A DNA stretch of 64,000 bases from the NCBI RefSeq assembly GCF_003054555.1, contig NZ_CP026304.1, positions 1,054,001 to 1,118,000 on the forward strand, written 5' to 3'. The DNA is from Streptomyces lunaelactis (lineage in GTDB: Bacteria > Actinomycetota > Actinomycetes > Streptomycetales > Streptomycetaceae). The notes beneath the pieces were generated by a model that had not been told where the DNA came from, made no database searches, and saw only the letters and a list, made by a program, of their open reading frames with translations. The translations under genes and the position numbers were made by a program. This document shows, one piece after another, positions 26,348 to 34,253 of the stretch (positions are counted from its first letter, which is position 1; each line of letters opens with the position of its first letter).

Positions 26348-27457
26348 TCAGGGCAGGTCGCGCAGCGGGGCGTTGCCGCGCTCGAACAAGGCCTTGGCGC
26401 CGTAGCGGAAGGCGATGTTGCGGACGGCGGGCGGCATGGACCTGGTCCTGTCGCGCCGGTGGGTCTGCTGCTGCACCCACCGGGTGCGGGGGAGCCTGCG
26501 CTGGACGTACTGCTGGAGGAGGTGTTCGGTGTCTCCCCCGGTGGCCAGCACCTCGGCGAGGACCTGGGCGTCCTCGACGGCCATGGCAACGCCCTGGGCC
26601 ATGTTGGGCGAGCTGGCGTGGGCGGCGTCCCCCACCAGCACGACGCGTCCGTGCGCCCATGTCTCGCCGCTGGCCTCCTCCACCGGTGAGAAGTACGCCT
26701 CATGGGCGGCGGGTGTGGCCAGCAGGTCCCGTACGCGCTGGTCGTAGCCGGAGAAGAGCCCGGGGAGACCGGCGCGAGTGGTCGGGTCCTTGGGTGCGGC
26801 GGCCGTCACGTCGGCGTAGCAGCACACCCGGCCCCCGCCGACGGGGTAGGCCAGGAAGGCCGTTCTCGGGCCCAGCCACACGGTCCACCGGTCGATGTCG
26901 GGAGCGTCGGTCAGGAAGCGCCAGCAGACCTGCCCGAGGTAGCGGGCACCGGTCGCCGGATCGACCAACTCGCGCAGGTCCGACCGTATGCCGTCCGCTC
27001 CCACGACCACGTCGTAACGGCCGCTCCTGCCGTCACTGAACTCCACGTCCACACCGTCGTCGGACTGCTTGAGCGAGACCAGGGTGATCCCGTGGCGGAC
27101 AGGCACCGGCACGATGTCGTGCAGGGCCGCATGGAGGTTGGCGCGCGTGATGCCGACGCAACCGGCGGTACCTCTCCACAGTTCAGCCATGGCGATGTCG
27201 GCCAGCACCCTGCCCCGGTGGTCCATCAGCCGCTGCCCCGGCACGGGCGCTCCCGCCCCGCTGAGGTGGTCCCCCAGCCCCAGTGCGGTCAGCGCGCGGA
27301 CACTGTTCCCGGGCAGGAAGAGCCCGGCTCCCGTGGCACGGCGCTCGGGAGAACGCTCGATGACGTCGACGGACATTCCCTCGCGGTGCAGAGCGGTGGC
27401 GGTCGCGAGGCCGGCGATACCGGCTCCGACCACAAGGACGTCAAGGGGGGTGGGCAT
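26348..27457 (-). CDS. FAD-dependent monooxygenase (PHBH fold)
   Basis: The 369-residue aromatic-hydroxylase-type flavoprotein has the FAD-binding [19 protein letters not shown] at 10-28. The DG motif [12 protein letters not shown] is near 151-162. The GD motif [20 protein letters not shown] near 275-294 contacts the flavin ribityl chain. The size fits single-component class A hydroxylases using NAD(P)H. It is oriented against the paaK remnant and its 3' end abuts the break point, so the gene arrived with or after the rearrangement that truncated paaK. A LuxR regulator and a sigma factor lie upstream on the same strand but are not clearly co-transcribed. Confidence 0.88.
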   Translation of the reverse strand: MPTPLDVLVVGAGIAGLATATALHREGMSVDVIERSPERRATGAGLFLPGNSVRALTALGLGDHLSGAGAPVPGQRLMDHRGRVLADIAMAELWRGTAGCVGITRANLHAALHDIVPVPVRHGITLVSLKQSDDGVDVEFSDGRSGRYDVVVGADGIRSDLRELVDPATGARYLGQVCWRFLTDAPDIDRWTVWLGPRTAFLAYPVGGGRVCCYADVTAAAPKDPTTRAGLPGLFSGYDQRVRDLLATPAAHEAYFSPVEEASGETWAHGRVVLVGDAAHASSPNMAQGVAMAVEDAQVLAEVLATGGDTEHLLQQYVQRRLPRTRWVQQQTHRRDRTRSMPPAVRNIAFRYGAKALFERGNAPLRDLP

Positions 27458-27653
27458 TCGGATCTCCGTAATGTGGTGGCCTTGGGTGGTACGTCGTGCA
27501 CTACGGCCCCGTCAGCGGCCAGGTTCACGGCCACGGGCCGCCATACGCTCCCCTGCCCTCCGGGCCTGGCCGCGGTGACCGCACCGCGGGAGAGGATGCC
27601 CTCGACAGGTGACTGGCCTGCTCAAACTCCGCACTTGGTTCGGTCAGTTGACG

Positions 27654-28286
27654 TCACAGGGTCCCGGAGCGCAATGCGAAGGCGACCGCGTGGGCGCGGT
27701 TACGCAGTCCCAGGCGGTTGATCATGCCGCTGATGATGTTCTTGATGGTGCGCTCGGAATAGCTCAGCTTCTGGGCGATCTCCGTCGTGTCCAAGCCGTC
27801 CGCCAGCAGGCGCAGCACCTCCACTTCGCGGACTTCAAGTCCGGACGGCATCAGCCCCATCGGCCCCAGCACGTCGCTGTGGACCGTGCCGATGTGATCG
27901 ATCAGCCAGCCCTGGACCGAGGCGGGCAGCACGCCGCGTCCGTCGGCGACGCCTCGGATGGCCTTGGCGATTCGGTCGAACCCGGCATCCTGACGCCATA
28001 TCACGCTGCGCAGGCCGAACTGCACCGCCCGCACCACCTGGCCCTCGCGCACACTTCCGGTGACCAGCACGATTCCCATGCCGGGCTTGACCGAGCGGGC
28101 GGACACCGCTTCCATGAGCAGCATCGTCTCGTCGGTGACGTCCACGGTCAGCATCACAACCACGTCCGCCCGCTCGTGCTCCTGCAGCGGCAGCACTGTC
28201 AGTTCCCGCTGCCTGCTCAGGCAGGAGGCCGCTCCCTCCCTCGTGACCGGGTCACTGGCAAGGATCGCGATCGAGATCACCCTCAA
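27654..28286 (-). CDS. LuxR/NarL-family response regulator
   Basis: The 210-residue protein has an atypical receiver domain (about 5-125, ILASDPVTREGAASCLSR) and a C-terminal LuxR HTH (about 145-205, LEVREVEVLRLLADGLDTTE and YSERTIKNIISGMINRLGLR). The receiver has Asp residues near position 10 and around 48-52 (TVDVTDET), but the usual kinase-phosphorylated environment is not clear, so signalling may be phosphorylation-independent. No sensor kinase is adjacent. The start may be TTG 28286 or GTG 28280. Two damaged relatives occur in this window, at 29737 and 48678. Confidence 0.85.
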   Translation of the reverse strand: MRVISIAILASDPVTREGAASCLSRQRELTVLPLQEHERADVVVMLTVDVTDETMLLMEAVSARSVKPGMGIVLVTGSVREGQVVRAVQFGLRSVIWRQDAGFDRIAKAIRGVADGRGVLPASVQGWLIDHIGTVHSDVLGPMGLMPSGLEVREVEVLRLLADGLDTTEIAQKLSYSERTIKNIISGMINRLGLRNRAHAVAFALRSGTL

Positions 28287-28289
28287 ACA

Positions 28290-28587
28290 CCCTTCCTGGG
28301 ACGCATCACCGTGACGGCCGGGGCCGCGCCCCGTCGCGGAACCTTCCTGAAGGGTGAGGTCGAAGGCACGGAAGTCGCCACCGTCCTCAAGGCCCTCTTC
28401 GACCGGTTCCAGGACACCGCCCTGACCACCACCGAGGAACCCGTTCCGCCACGATCGCCGCCAGCGAACAGATCACCCGCCTCACGCCCGCCGGAATCCG
28501 CGTCGCCGAACACCTCGCCCTGGCACCACGTCGAGGGCGCGGCCCAGCTGAAGATCAGCGTCACCGCCTTCAGCGGTCGTCCGGAGT
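28290..28587 (+). other. Unassigned coding-like remnant
   Basis: Between the LuxR and sigma genes, plus-strand pieces read GTFLKGEVEGTEVATVLKAL and, in another frame, EQITRLTPAGIRVAEHLALA. Both look like real protein but are separated by frameshifts and match no family I recognise. Probably a decayed gene. Confidence 0.3.
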
Positions 28588-29205
28588 TCACCCCGCGTGG
28601 AGTCCCTGGGACGTCAAGCCTTGGCGCAGTGCCCGCAACGCATGGCTGGTGCGGGACTTCACCGTGCCGATCGGGAGTTTCAATGCGGCAGCGGTGTCCT
28701 CAACACTGCGATCGAGGTAGTACCGGTGAACAAGTACCTCGCGGTGGGGCGGGGTCAGGTCCGCCATCGCCCTCTTCAGCACGTGCGAGGTGAGCATGCG
28801 CTCGCCTGCATCGGGCACCACGTCCACGTCCACTTCCGATGCGCACAGCTCGACCGGACGGACGCGAGAGGCCCGGAGACGGTCGATGGCCAGCCGCCGC
28901 ACCACGGTGAAGAGCCAGGGACGCGCGAGTCCTTGGGTGGAGATGAGCCGATCCGCGTGGCGCCAGGCCCGTAACAGCGCCTCCTGGACAAGGTCTTCAG
29001 CGCTGTGGACGTCACCCAGGGTGAGTGTCTTGGCGAAGCGCAGCAGGTCGGCTTCCTCCGTACTGATCGCCAACATGAAGTCCTGGCCTCTGTCCGGGAC
29101 CACGTTCCTGGAGCCTGCGACGTGGTGCGCAACGCTGCCGGACAACGAGGCGACTGCGGGCAATTTCTCGTCTTCCTTCAGAGTGATCGAAGACGTGACG
29201 TACAT
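28588..29205 (-). CDS. ECF-type RNA polymerase sigma factor
   Basis: The 205-residue group 4 sigma factor redirects RNA polymerase to its own promoter set. Region 2 (about 50-115) includes AEDLVQEALLRAWRHADRLI and WLFTVVRRLAIDRLRA. Region 4 (about 140-195) includes LTPPHREVLVHRYY and LPIGTVKSRTSHALRALR. ATG at 29205 has a weak ribosome site; an internal ATG at 29076 has 'aggac' upstream and would remove 43 poorly conserved residues. No anti-sigma gene is adjacent, so how it is controlled is not evident. Its upstream region shares an element with 20780-20910. Confidence 0.87.
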   Translation of the reverse strand: MYVTSSITLKEDEKLPAVASLSGSVAHHVAGSRNVVPDRGQDFMLAISTEEADLLRFAKTLTLGDVHSAEDLVQEALLRAWRHADRLISTQGLARPWLFTVVRRLAIDRLRASRVRPVELCASEVDVDVVPDAGERMLTSHVLKRAMADLTPPHREVLVHRYYLDRSVEDTAAALKLPIGTVKSRTSHALRALRQGLTSQGLHAG

Positions 29206-29300
29206 GGTGGTTCGACCGAGCCTTTCAGGCCACGCCGATTGCTCGCGCGGCGGCGGGTCGGCGTATGGATGACAGCTGGGAACGTCCCCTGATGTACCGC

Positions 29301-29381
29301 CGCGTCGGAACGCCCGAGAACGTCTCGCATGCTTCTGGCCCTCGATGGACGCACCGTTGCTTTCTGATACTCAGTCAGTTC
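29301..29381 (-). promoter_or_regulatory. Element shared with 20.8 kb, copy 2
   Basis: Read on the minus strand it starts 'aactgactgagtatcagaaa' and runs through 'agcatgcgagacgt', ending about 95 bp before the sigma-factor ATG. Conservation with copy 1 over about 80 bp suggests a promoter or operator. The remaining gap to 29736 shows no gene. Confidence 0.5.
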
Positions 29382-29736
29382 AGACGGAGGTCGACGACCT
29401 TCAGACCTCAAGCCCGGTGACCCACAGCCCCGGCCCGGCGGCGCGGGCCCGGGCGGTCACTTTCACGCCGCTCCGCCACCAGTGCGGCAAGGGCGGCGAC
29501 GAGCGCATCCACCCAGGACGACGGCCGGCAGCAGGGGCACGGTCATAAAGTCACCTCGGCCCGGGAGAAGGGGTTCGGTCGGCGCCGGATCGGCATCGGC
29601 GCCCTGATCGCGTCCAGGGAGACGGACGTGAAGGGGTCTGGACACCGGCGGAGCCGGCGGCAGCACCCCGGCCGACCGCGGGGGCCGTAGTGGACCACCA
29701 GGCGGACCACGCACCGCTGACATGGCGTCTCGCCTA

Positions 29737-29975
29737 TCGATCGCGATCCTCGCCAGTGACCCGGTCACCGTGGAGGGAGCCGCCTCCTGCCTGAGCCGGG
29801 TTCGACAGAATCGCCAAGGCCATCCGAGGCGTCGCCGACGGACGCGGCGTGCTGCCCGCCTCGGTCCAGGGCTGGCTGATCAACCACATCGGCACGGTCC
29901 ACGGCGACGTGCCGGAGCCGATGGGGCTGACGCTGGGCGAGCAGTTCCCCGAAACTGGGTGCCGACGACGTCTCG
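29737..29975 (+). pseudogene. Internally deleted copy of the LuxR regulator
   Basis: It begins LSIAILASDPVTVEGAASCL like the intact gene at 27654. It then jumps, in another frame, to GFDRIAKAIRGVADGRGVLP, then ASVQGWLINHIGT, and ends before the HTH. About 80 codons of the receiver and the whole DNA-binding domain are missing. It is inverted relative to the intact gene. Confidence 0.75.
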
Positions 29976-30152
29976 GGCACAGGCCCCAATGATCAACGTG
30001 CCGAGCCTGAGATCAACTCAGGACGCTGCGGCCAACGACCACCGAACCGCTCACCCTTGATCATGCTGGGGTGGGTCGTCCTACCGATCCGCGGGGCGGG
30101 ATCGGGCCGCAGCGCCCGGAAGTTGTTTCAGCGGGCCTTTGTCGATTCGGGC

Positions 30153-31808
30153 TCAGTAGGCGTAGAGAGTGAACTTTTCCCAGCCGTTGTTGGCGGGTCG
30201 GTTTGCGATCAGGGGCGCGGTGCCGTTGTTGGAAGTCACGTACATGTTGTTCGCCCCGGCAACCAGACCGACGGTACCGTTGGAATTCTTGATCATGCGG
30301 AATGTCTCCCAGCCCTTGGCGACAGTCCGGTTGGCGATCAGCGGCTCCGTGCCGGCGCTCTCCGCCGTGACGAACAGGCCGTTGACTTGCGCACGCAGCT
30401 GAACCTGGTCCCCACTGAGATAGATCACGTCGAACGCCTCCCATGGCCCGACCTGCGCGCGGTTGGCGATGAGGGGCTGCGTGCCGGCGCCCTCCGCCGT
30501 GACGAACAGGCCGTTGTTCGCCTTGAAGCTTACGGTGGTGGGGCGTTCCGTCAGTCCGAGCAGGCTCGTCAGGGACTGGTTGGGGACGAAGTTCGACTGC
30601 AGCGTGCTGTTGCTGACGGAAGCCGACTGGAATCCGCTCGGTGCTGAGGCGATGGAGCCCGAGCAGTTGGAGCCCTTCACATGGCCCACGTGGGTGGAGT
30701 TGTCGGTGTTGCCGGTCACCGTCCAGTCTCGGACGCCGTTGGCGACGAACCCGTAGCCCATGTGCGCGCCCTCGAGCTTGTTACCCGTCACGGTGGCGCC
30801 GTAGTTGACGACGGTGGAACCACATCCCCAGGGCAGCGGGCCCATGGGCACTGCGATCTTGATCAGGGAACCCGCGGCGTTGATCGTGTTGCCCGACACC
30901 ACGGTGTCCGTGTAGTTGCCTCCGGCCGGGCCGTAGTCGACCATGTTGATACCGCCGAGCATCACCTGGGTTGCGGCGATGATCGTGTTGTTCCGGACAG
31001 TCGAGCCGGGAGCACCGAAGATCACGATGCCGCCGTCGGTGGCATCCCGGATGGTGTTGTTCTCAACCAGAGTGTTGCCGCAGTCCAGGGAGATGCCGTC
31101 CGCCCATGTGTCCGGCGCGTCCGTGCCGGCGTCGGTGAGCAGATTGCCGGACAAGGTGGCCTGCTGGCACCCGGGTACGCCGCCGGTCGAGTCGCCGCCG
31201 AACAGGTGGAGGTCCGACCAGCCGCGGGTGTGGTGGGCGTAGACGTTGCGCACGGCCTGGCCGGTGCTGTTGCCACCCATCTCGATCAGCGCGTCAGAGT
31301 TGGGAATCCGTCCGTACTGCGGGCGGGAGCCGTCCACTTCGACGTTCTGCAGAACCGCGCCGGACTGGTCGTGCCCGAAAACGGCCATCGCCAGGGTGGG
31401 GCTGGCGACCCGCAGGATGGCGCGGGTCCCGTCGGTGGGCAGCCCCTGGGTCTCGATTCGCTGCTGAGCGGCAGTGAAATAGATGGTCTTGCTGAGGTTG
31501 AAGACAGCTCCCGGGCAGAGTTCCGCCACGTCTCCAGGGCCTACCAGTGCAGCGGTGATGTCGGCGTCTGTCCCAGAGGATATGCAACCGGCCGCGGAGG
31601 CCGGAGAGGTGGTCGGGCCGAACCACGTCAGACCCGTGACGGCCATGCCCAGAACGGTTCCGATCACCAGAGCCGAACGCCGCCGAGTGCGGGGCGTACC
31701 AGCAGAGCCCAGGCGTCCGTCGCGCCTCCCTCTGACTGCGGCTCCGACTCCGGCGGCTCGGCCTCGAGCGGCCTCGCGTGATTGGCGGGACAGTGGTCGT
31801 AGCTTCAT
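30153..31808 (-). CDS. Secreted parallel beta-helix protein with beta-trefoil tail
   Basis: The 551-residue protein has a long basic N-region, then a hydrophobic segment and a signal peptidase-like site (TSPASAAGC), so it is exported. Residues about 75-400 form a right-handed parallel beta-helix of the pectate-lyase type, with recurrent N-N-T-I steps such as LVENNTIRDATDGGIVIFG and TVRNNTII. Residues about 420-551 hold three copies of a fascin-like beta-trefoil unit, NGLFVTAEGAGTQPLIANR and variants, likely carbohydrate-binding. The enzymatic activity is not assignable. I chose ATG 31808 with AAGGA upstream; the ORF extends 27 codons further. A decayed relative lies at 12785. Confidence 0.82.
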   Translation of the reverse strand: MKLRPLSRQSREAARGRAAGVGAAVRGRRDGRLGSAGTPRTRRRSALVIGTVLGMAVTGLTWFGPTTSPASAAGCISSGTDADITAALVGPGDVAELCPGAVFNLSKTIYFTAAQQRIETQGLPTDGTRAILRVASPTLAMAVFGHDQSGAVLQNVEVDGSRPQYGRIPNSDALIEMGGNSTGQAVRNVYAHHTRGWSDLHLFGGDSTGGVPGCQQATLSGNLLTDAGTDAPDTWADGISLDCGNTLVENNTIRDATDGGIVIFGAPGSTVRNNTIIAATQVMLGGINMVDYGPAGGNYTDTVVSGNTINAAGSLIKIAVPMGPLPWGCGSTVVNYGATVTGNKLEGAHMGYGFVANGVRDWTVTGNTDNSTHVGHVKGSNCSGSIASAPSGFQSASVSNSTLQSNFVPNQSLTSLLGLTERPTTVSFKANNGLFVTAEGAGTQPLIANRAQVGPWEAFDVIYLSGDQVQLRAQVNGLFVTAESAGTEPLIANRTVAKGWETFRMIKNSNGTVGLVAGANNMYVTSNNGTAPLIANRPANNGWEKFTLYAY

Positions 31809-31910
31809 CTTTTTCCTTCGACATGAGCTGGATTCAATCCACGTGAAAAGTTGCGGTACGTCAAAATCCCCTTGGCGACGCACCGCCAACTTCCCGCGGC
31901 CGCATGCTAG

Positions 31911-32329
31911 GGCCGTAATTCGGAGAAGGACGCGTCCGCGCCCGCGCCGCCGTACGCGAGGGAAGTAATCCAGGTCCTGCCGGGCAGAATCCGGCGCGGC
32001 CGGGCCGCCTGCCGCGCCGGGATTCCTACGGTCGTTGCTGCACAGCGGCTTTCAGGACCTCGGGTCACCGTGGACGGCACTCGCACCCCGGAGAACCGGA
32101 GGTATGTCGCCGTGCCGGCCGGGGGGACACCACGCGCGGTGCTCCCCCGGCACTGAACCCTCCCGCCGTCGTCGGCGGTGACCACCACCCGTCACGGACG
32201 ACGAGCACCGCGCGCGGGACCCGCGGCGCTGCGGCTCGGCCGTCCGCCCATGCCGGACCGGTGGCGCCGCAGTGAGAAGTGGGGATGAGGGTTCGGGCTG
32301 CCGCCGAACGAAGAGTGGAGCAGAGGCAC
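31911..32329. repeat. Non-coding part of the duplicated lectin locus, copy A
   Basis: The region upstream of the lectin gene matches 48800-49066 closely, with shared blocks such as 'cgtacgcgagggaag', 'ccaggtcctg' and 'ttcgggctgc'. Here about 150 extra bases are present. Together with the lectin genes this is a segmental duplication of about 1.5 kb. No ORF is supported inside it; it presumably holds the lectin promoter. Confidence 0.7.
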
Positions 32330-33502
32330 ATGGAACGCACAACGAGGCCGGCAGTCAGGGGCGAGGAACCCGCCGTGGACCTGTTCGGCAACGTCATTGG
32401 GCCGCGGGAGCCGTCGGTCGCGCGCACCGCCGGGCACGACGAGGGCGAAGCGCTCGGGGAGCGCCGTCTGCCATGGCAGACGCGCCGAGACCGCGGTCGC
32501 GAACGCACCAACCGGGCGGAAGCAGCCCGGCACCAGCCCGCAGAACAGATCTCCCGACAACGCGATGCGGACGGGGAGCACGGCGTCGTCCCGGCACAGG
32601 AGCCTGTCGGCGAACGCCCAGGAGGTGGACCAGAGCGGCTGGCCAGGCTGCTGCACAGGATCCGCGCCTCGCGGAGCCACACACCGGCGGAACCGGGAGC
32701 GGGCCTGCACGGCGGACCAGACGAACGGGATCCGGAGCGGAACGCCCGGATCTCCCGGCCCGTGGTCACTGCCTGCGCACTGGTGGCCTTCGCGCTGGCC
32801 GCTGTGTCGTTCCTGGCATTTTCCGGCAAGAGCGGGACACAGGCTCGCCCTTCCGTGCACCCTACCGGGGCATCGGTCGGCGATTTCGCCGCCGAGGTGA
32901 TGCCGGGCGGGTCAGCGTCCGCCACGGGCGACCCCACGCCCGTTAGCTCCGGGGCGAAGAGCCCGGCGCGGGGGCCCGCCGTGGCGAGCGGCACCGCCTC
33001 CGACCCGAGCGCCGGAGCGCCAGGCCCGGCCGCCTCCCGCGCGACCGGGGTGGTGGCAGGAGCGACGGCCGATGCGACAGCCGAGCAGGGTACGTCCGCC
33101 ACCGAGTCGAAGGCCGCAGCCGGCCGCATGATCGTCGGCTACGCGTCGTCACGGTGCATCGAGGTGGCCGCGCACGACGGAACGGACGGCTCCCCGTTGC
33201 GGCTCTGGGACTGCGGTGGCGACGCCTGGCAGAAGTGGGTGTTCCGGTCGGACGGCAGCGTGCGTTCCATGGGCCTGTGCATGGACATTGCGAACGCCTC
33301 GACCGCGAACGGCACCATGATTCAGCTGGCCCGTTGCAACGGCGGTTGGGCACAGCGGTTCACCGTGAACAGCACGCACAACCTGGTCAACACCCAGATC
33401 GGGAAGTGTGTCGATGTCACTGACTCGGCCACTGGCAGTGGAGCTCGACTGCAGCTGTGGGACTGTGCAAGCACGTCCAACCAGAGGTGGACCCTGCGCT
33501 GA
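32330..33502 (+). CDS. Membrane-anchored ricin-B lectin, copy A
   Basis: The 390-residue protein has a charged, probably cytoplasmic N-terminal region (1-140), one transmembrane helix (about 144-165, VVTACALVAFALAAVSFLAF), an Ala/Gly/Pro/Thr-rich linker to about 255, and a ricin-type beta-trefoil (about 262-390). Three QxW-type units are visible, such as WDCGGDAWQKW and LWDCASTSNQRW, with paired Cys. The trefoil would bind galactose-like sugars outside the cell. It lacks a catalytic domain. The ATG follows 'tggagcag'. The copy at 49067 is a close paralogue. Confidence 0.85.
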   Translation: MERTTRPAVRGEEPAVDLFGNVIGPREPSVARTAGHDEGEALGERRLPWQTRRDRGRERTNRAEAARHQPAEQISRQRDADGEHGVVPAQEPVGERPGGGPERLARLLHRIRASRSHTPAEPGAGLHGGPDERDPERNARISRPVVTACALVAFALAAVSFLAFSGKSGTQARPSVHPTGASVGDFAAEVMPGGSASATGDPTPVSSGAKSPARGPAVASGTASDPSAGAPGPAASRATGVVAGATADATAEQGTSATESKAAAGRMIVGYASSRCIEVAAHDGTDGSPLRLWDCGGDAWQKWVFRSDGSVRSMGLCMDIANASTANGTMIQLARCNGGWAQRFTVNSTHNLVNTQIGKCVDVTDSATGSGARLQLWDCASTSNQRWTLR

Positions 33503-33503
33503 G

Positions 33504-33715
33504 ATGTTCTGGATCTTCATCGAGTCGATGGGCGAGCTCAGCTCCGCCTCCGTGGCCATCGGCATCGGCGGTCTCGCCGCCGGTCTGATCCCGATGGTCT
33601 GGTACTGGAAGCAGGGAAGCGACTACTACCGGCCGGCGAAGCTGGACGCGACCCGCGCCGTCACGACGGACTACGTGCCCGACGGCCACCCCGCCTCGGT
33701 CACCGAGCGGTCCCA
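33504..33715 (+). pseudogene. Truncated membrane-protein ORF after the lectin
   Basis: Starting one base after the lectin stop, codons give MFWIFIESMGELSSASVAIG, a hydrophobic helix (IGIGGLAAGLIPMVWYW), then a soluble stretch ending VPDGHPASVTER, where IS5 sequence begins. The original gene is unknown and cut by the IS remnant. Confidence 0.4.
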
Positions 33716-33986
33716 TACAGCTGCTCGACCAGGCCAAGAAGACCTACCCGACCATCTCCAAGACCTGCGTCGACACCGGATTCAAGAACGCCGTCATCGA
33801 GCACGGCACCACTCTCGGAATCGACGTAGTCGTCAACAGAACCCCGAAGCCCCCAGGTTTCAGGTTGTCAAAAGGCGTTGGGGAGTGGAACGAAGTCTCG
33901 GTTGGCGCGATTACGAGGCCCTTCCCGCCAGCTCCGAAGCCATCATCCACGTCGCCTCGATCGACAACCTCGCCAAGCGCATATAA
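33716..33986 (+). mobile_element. IS5-family transposase remnant (C-terminal part)
   Basis: The reading LLDQAKKTYPTISKTCVDTG, then FKNAVIEHGTTLGIDV is followed in another frame by FQVVKRRWGVERSLGW and EAIIHVASIDNLAKRI. This is the end of IS5-type DDE transposases, with the catalytic Glu in the VERSLGW region. A frameshift and a small deletion before RDYEALP inactivate it, and the N-terminal half is absent. Positions 33987-34253 contain no gene. Confidence 0.75.
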
Positions 33987-34253
33987 CGGACGAGACCACC
34001 CCCTCCTGGCGAGGCACCTACTAGCGCATAAGGGTAATCGACCTAAATCAAATGCCCTCTGAGATTGACACACGCGCTCCCGGCTTCACCAGGCCCCGAA
34101 CATCGACACGTCAAGGCCCAGGTCATATGCTGCCCCAAGATTCCAAGTTGACCCGAAGGGATTCGAAACGCAGGCCCGGCACGGAAGTCCACGCGTGATA
34201 CGCGCGGTGCACAGGTGCCGACTCGAAGGCAGGCGGGGAAGGGCGTTAGTTTG

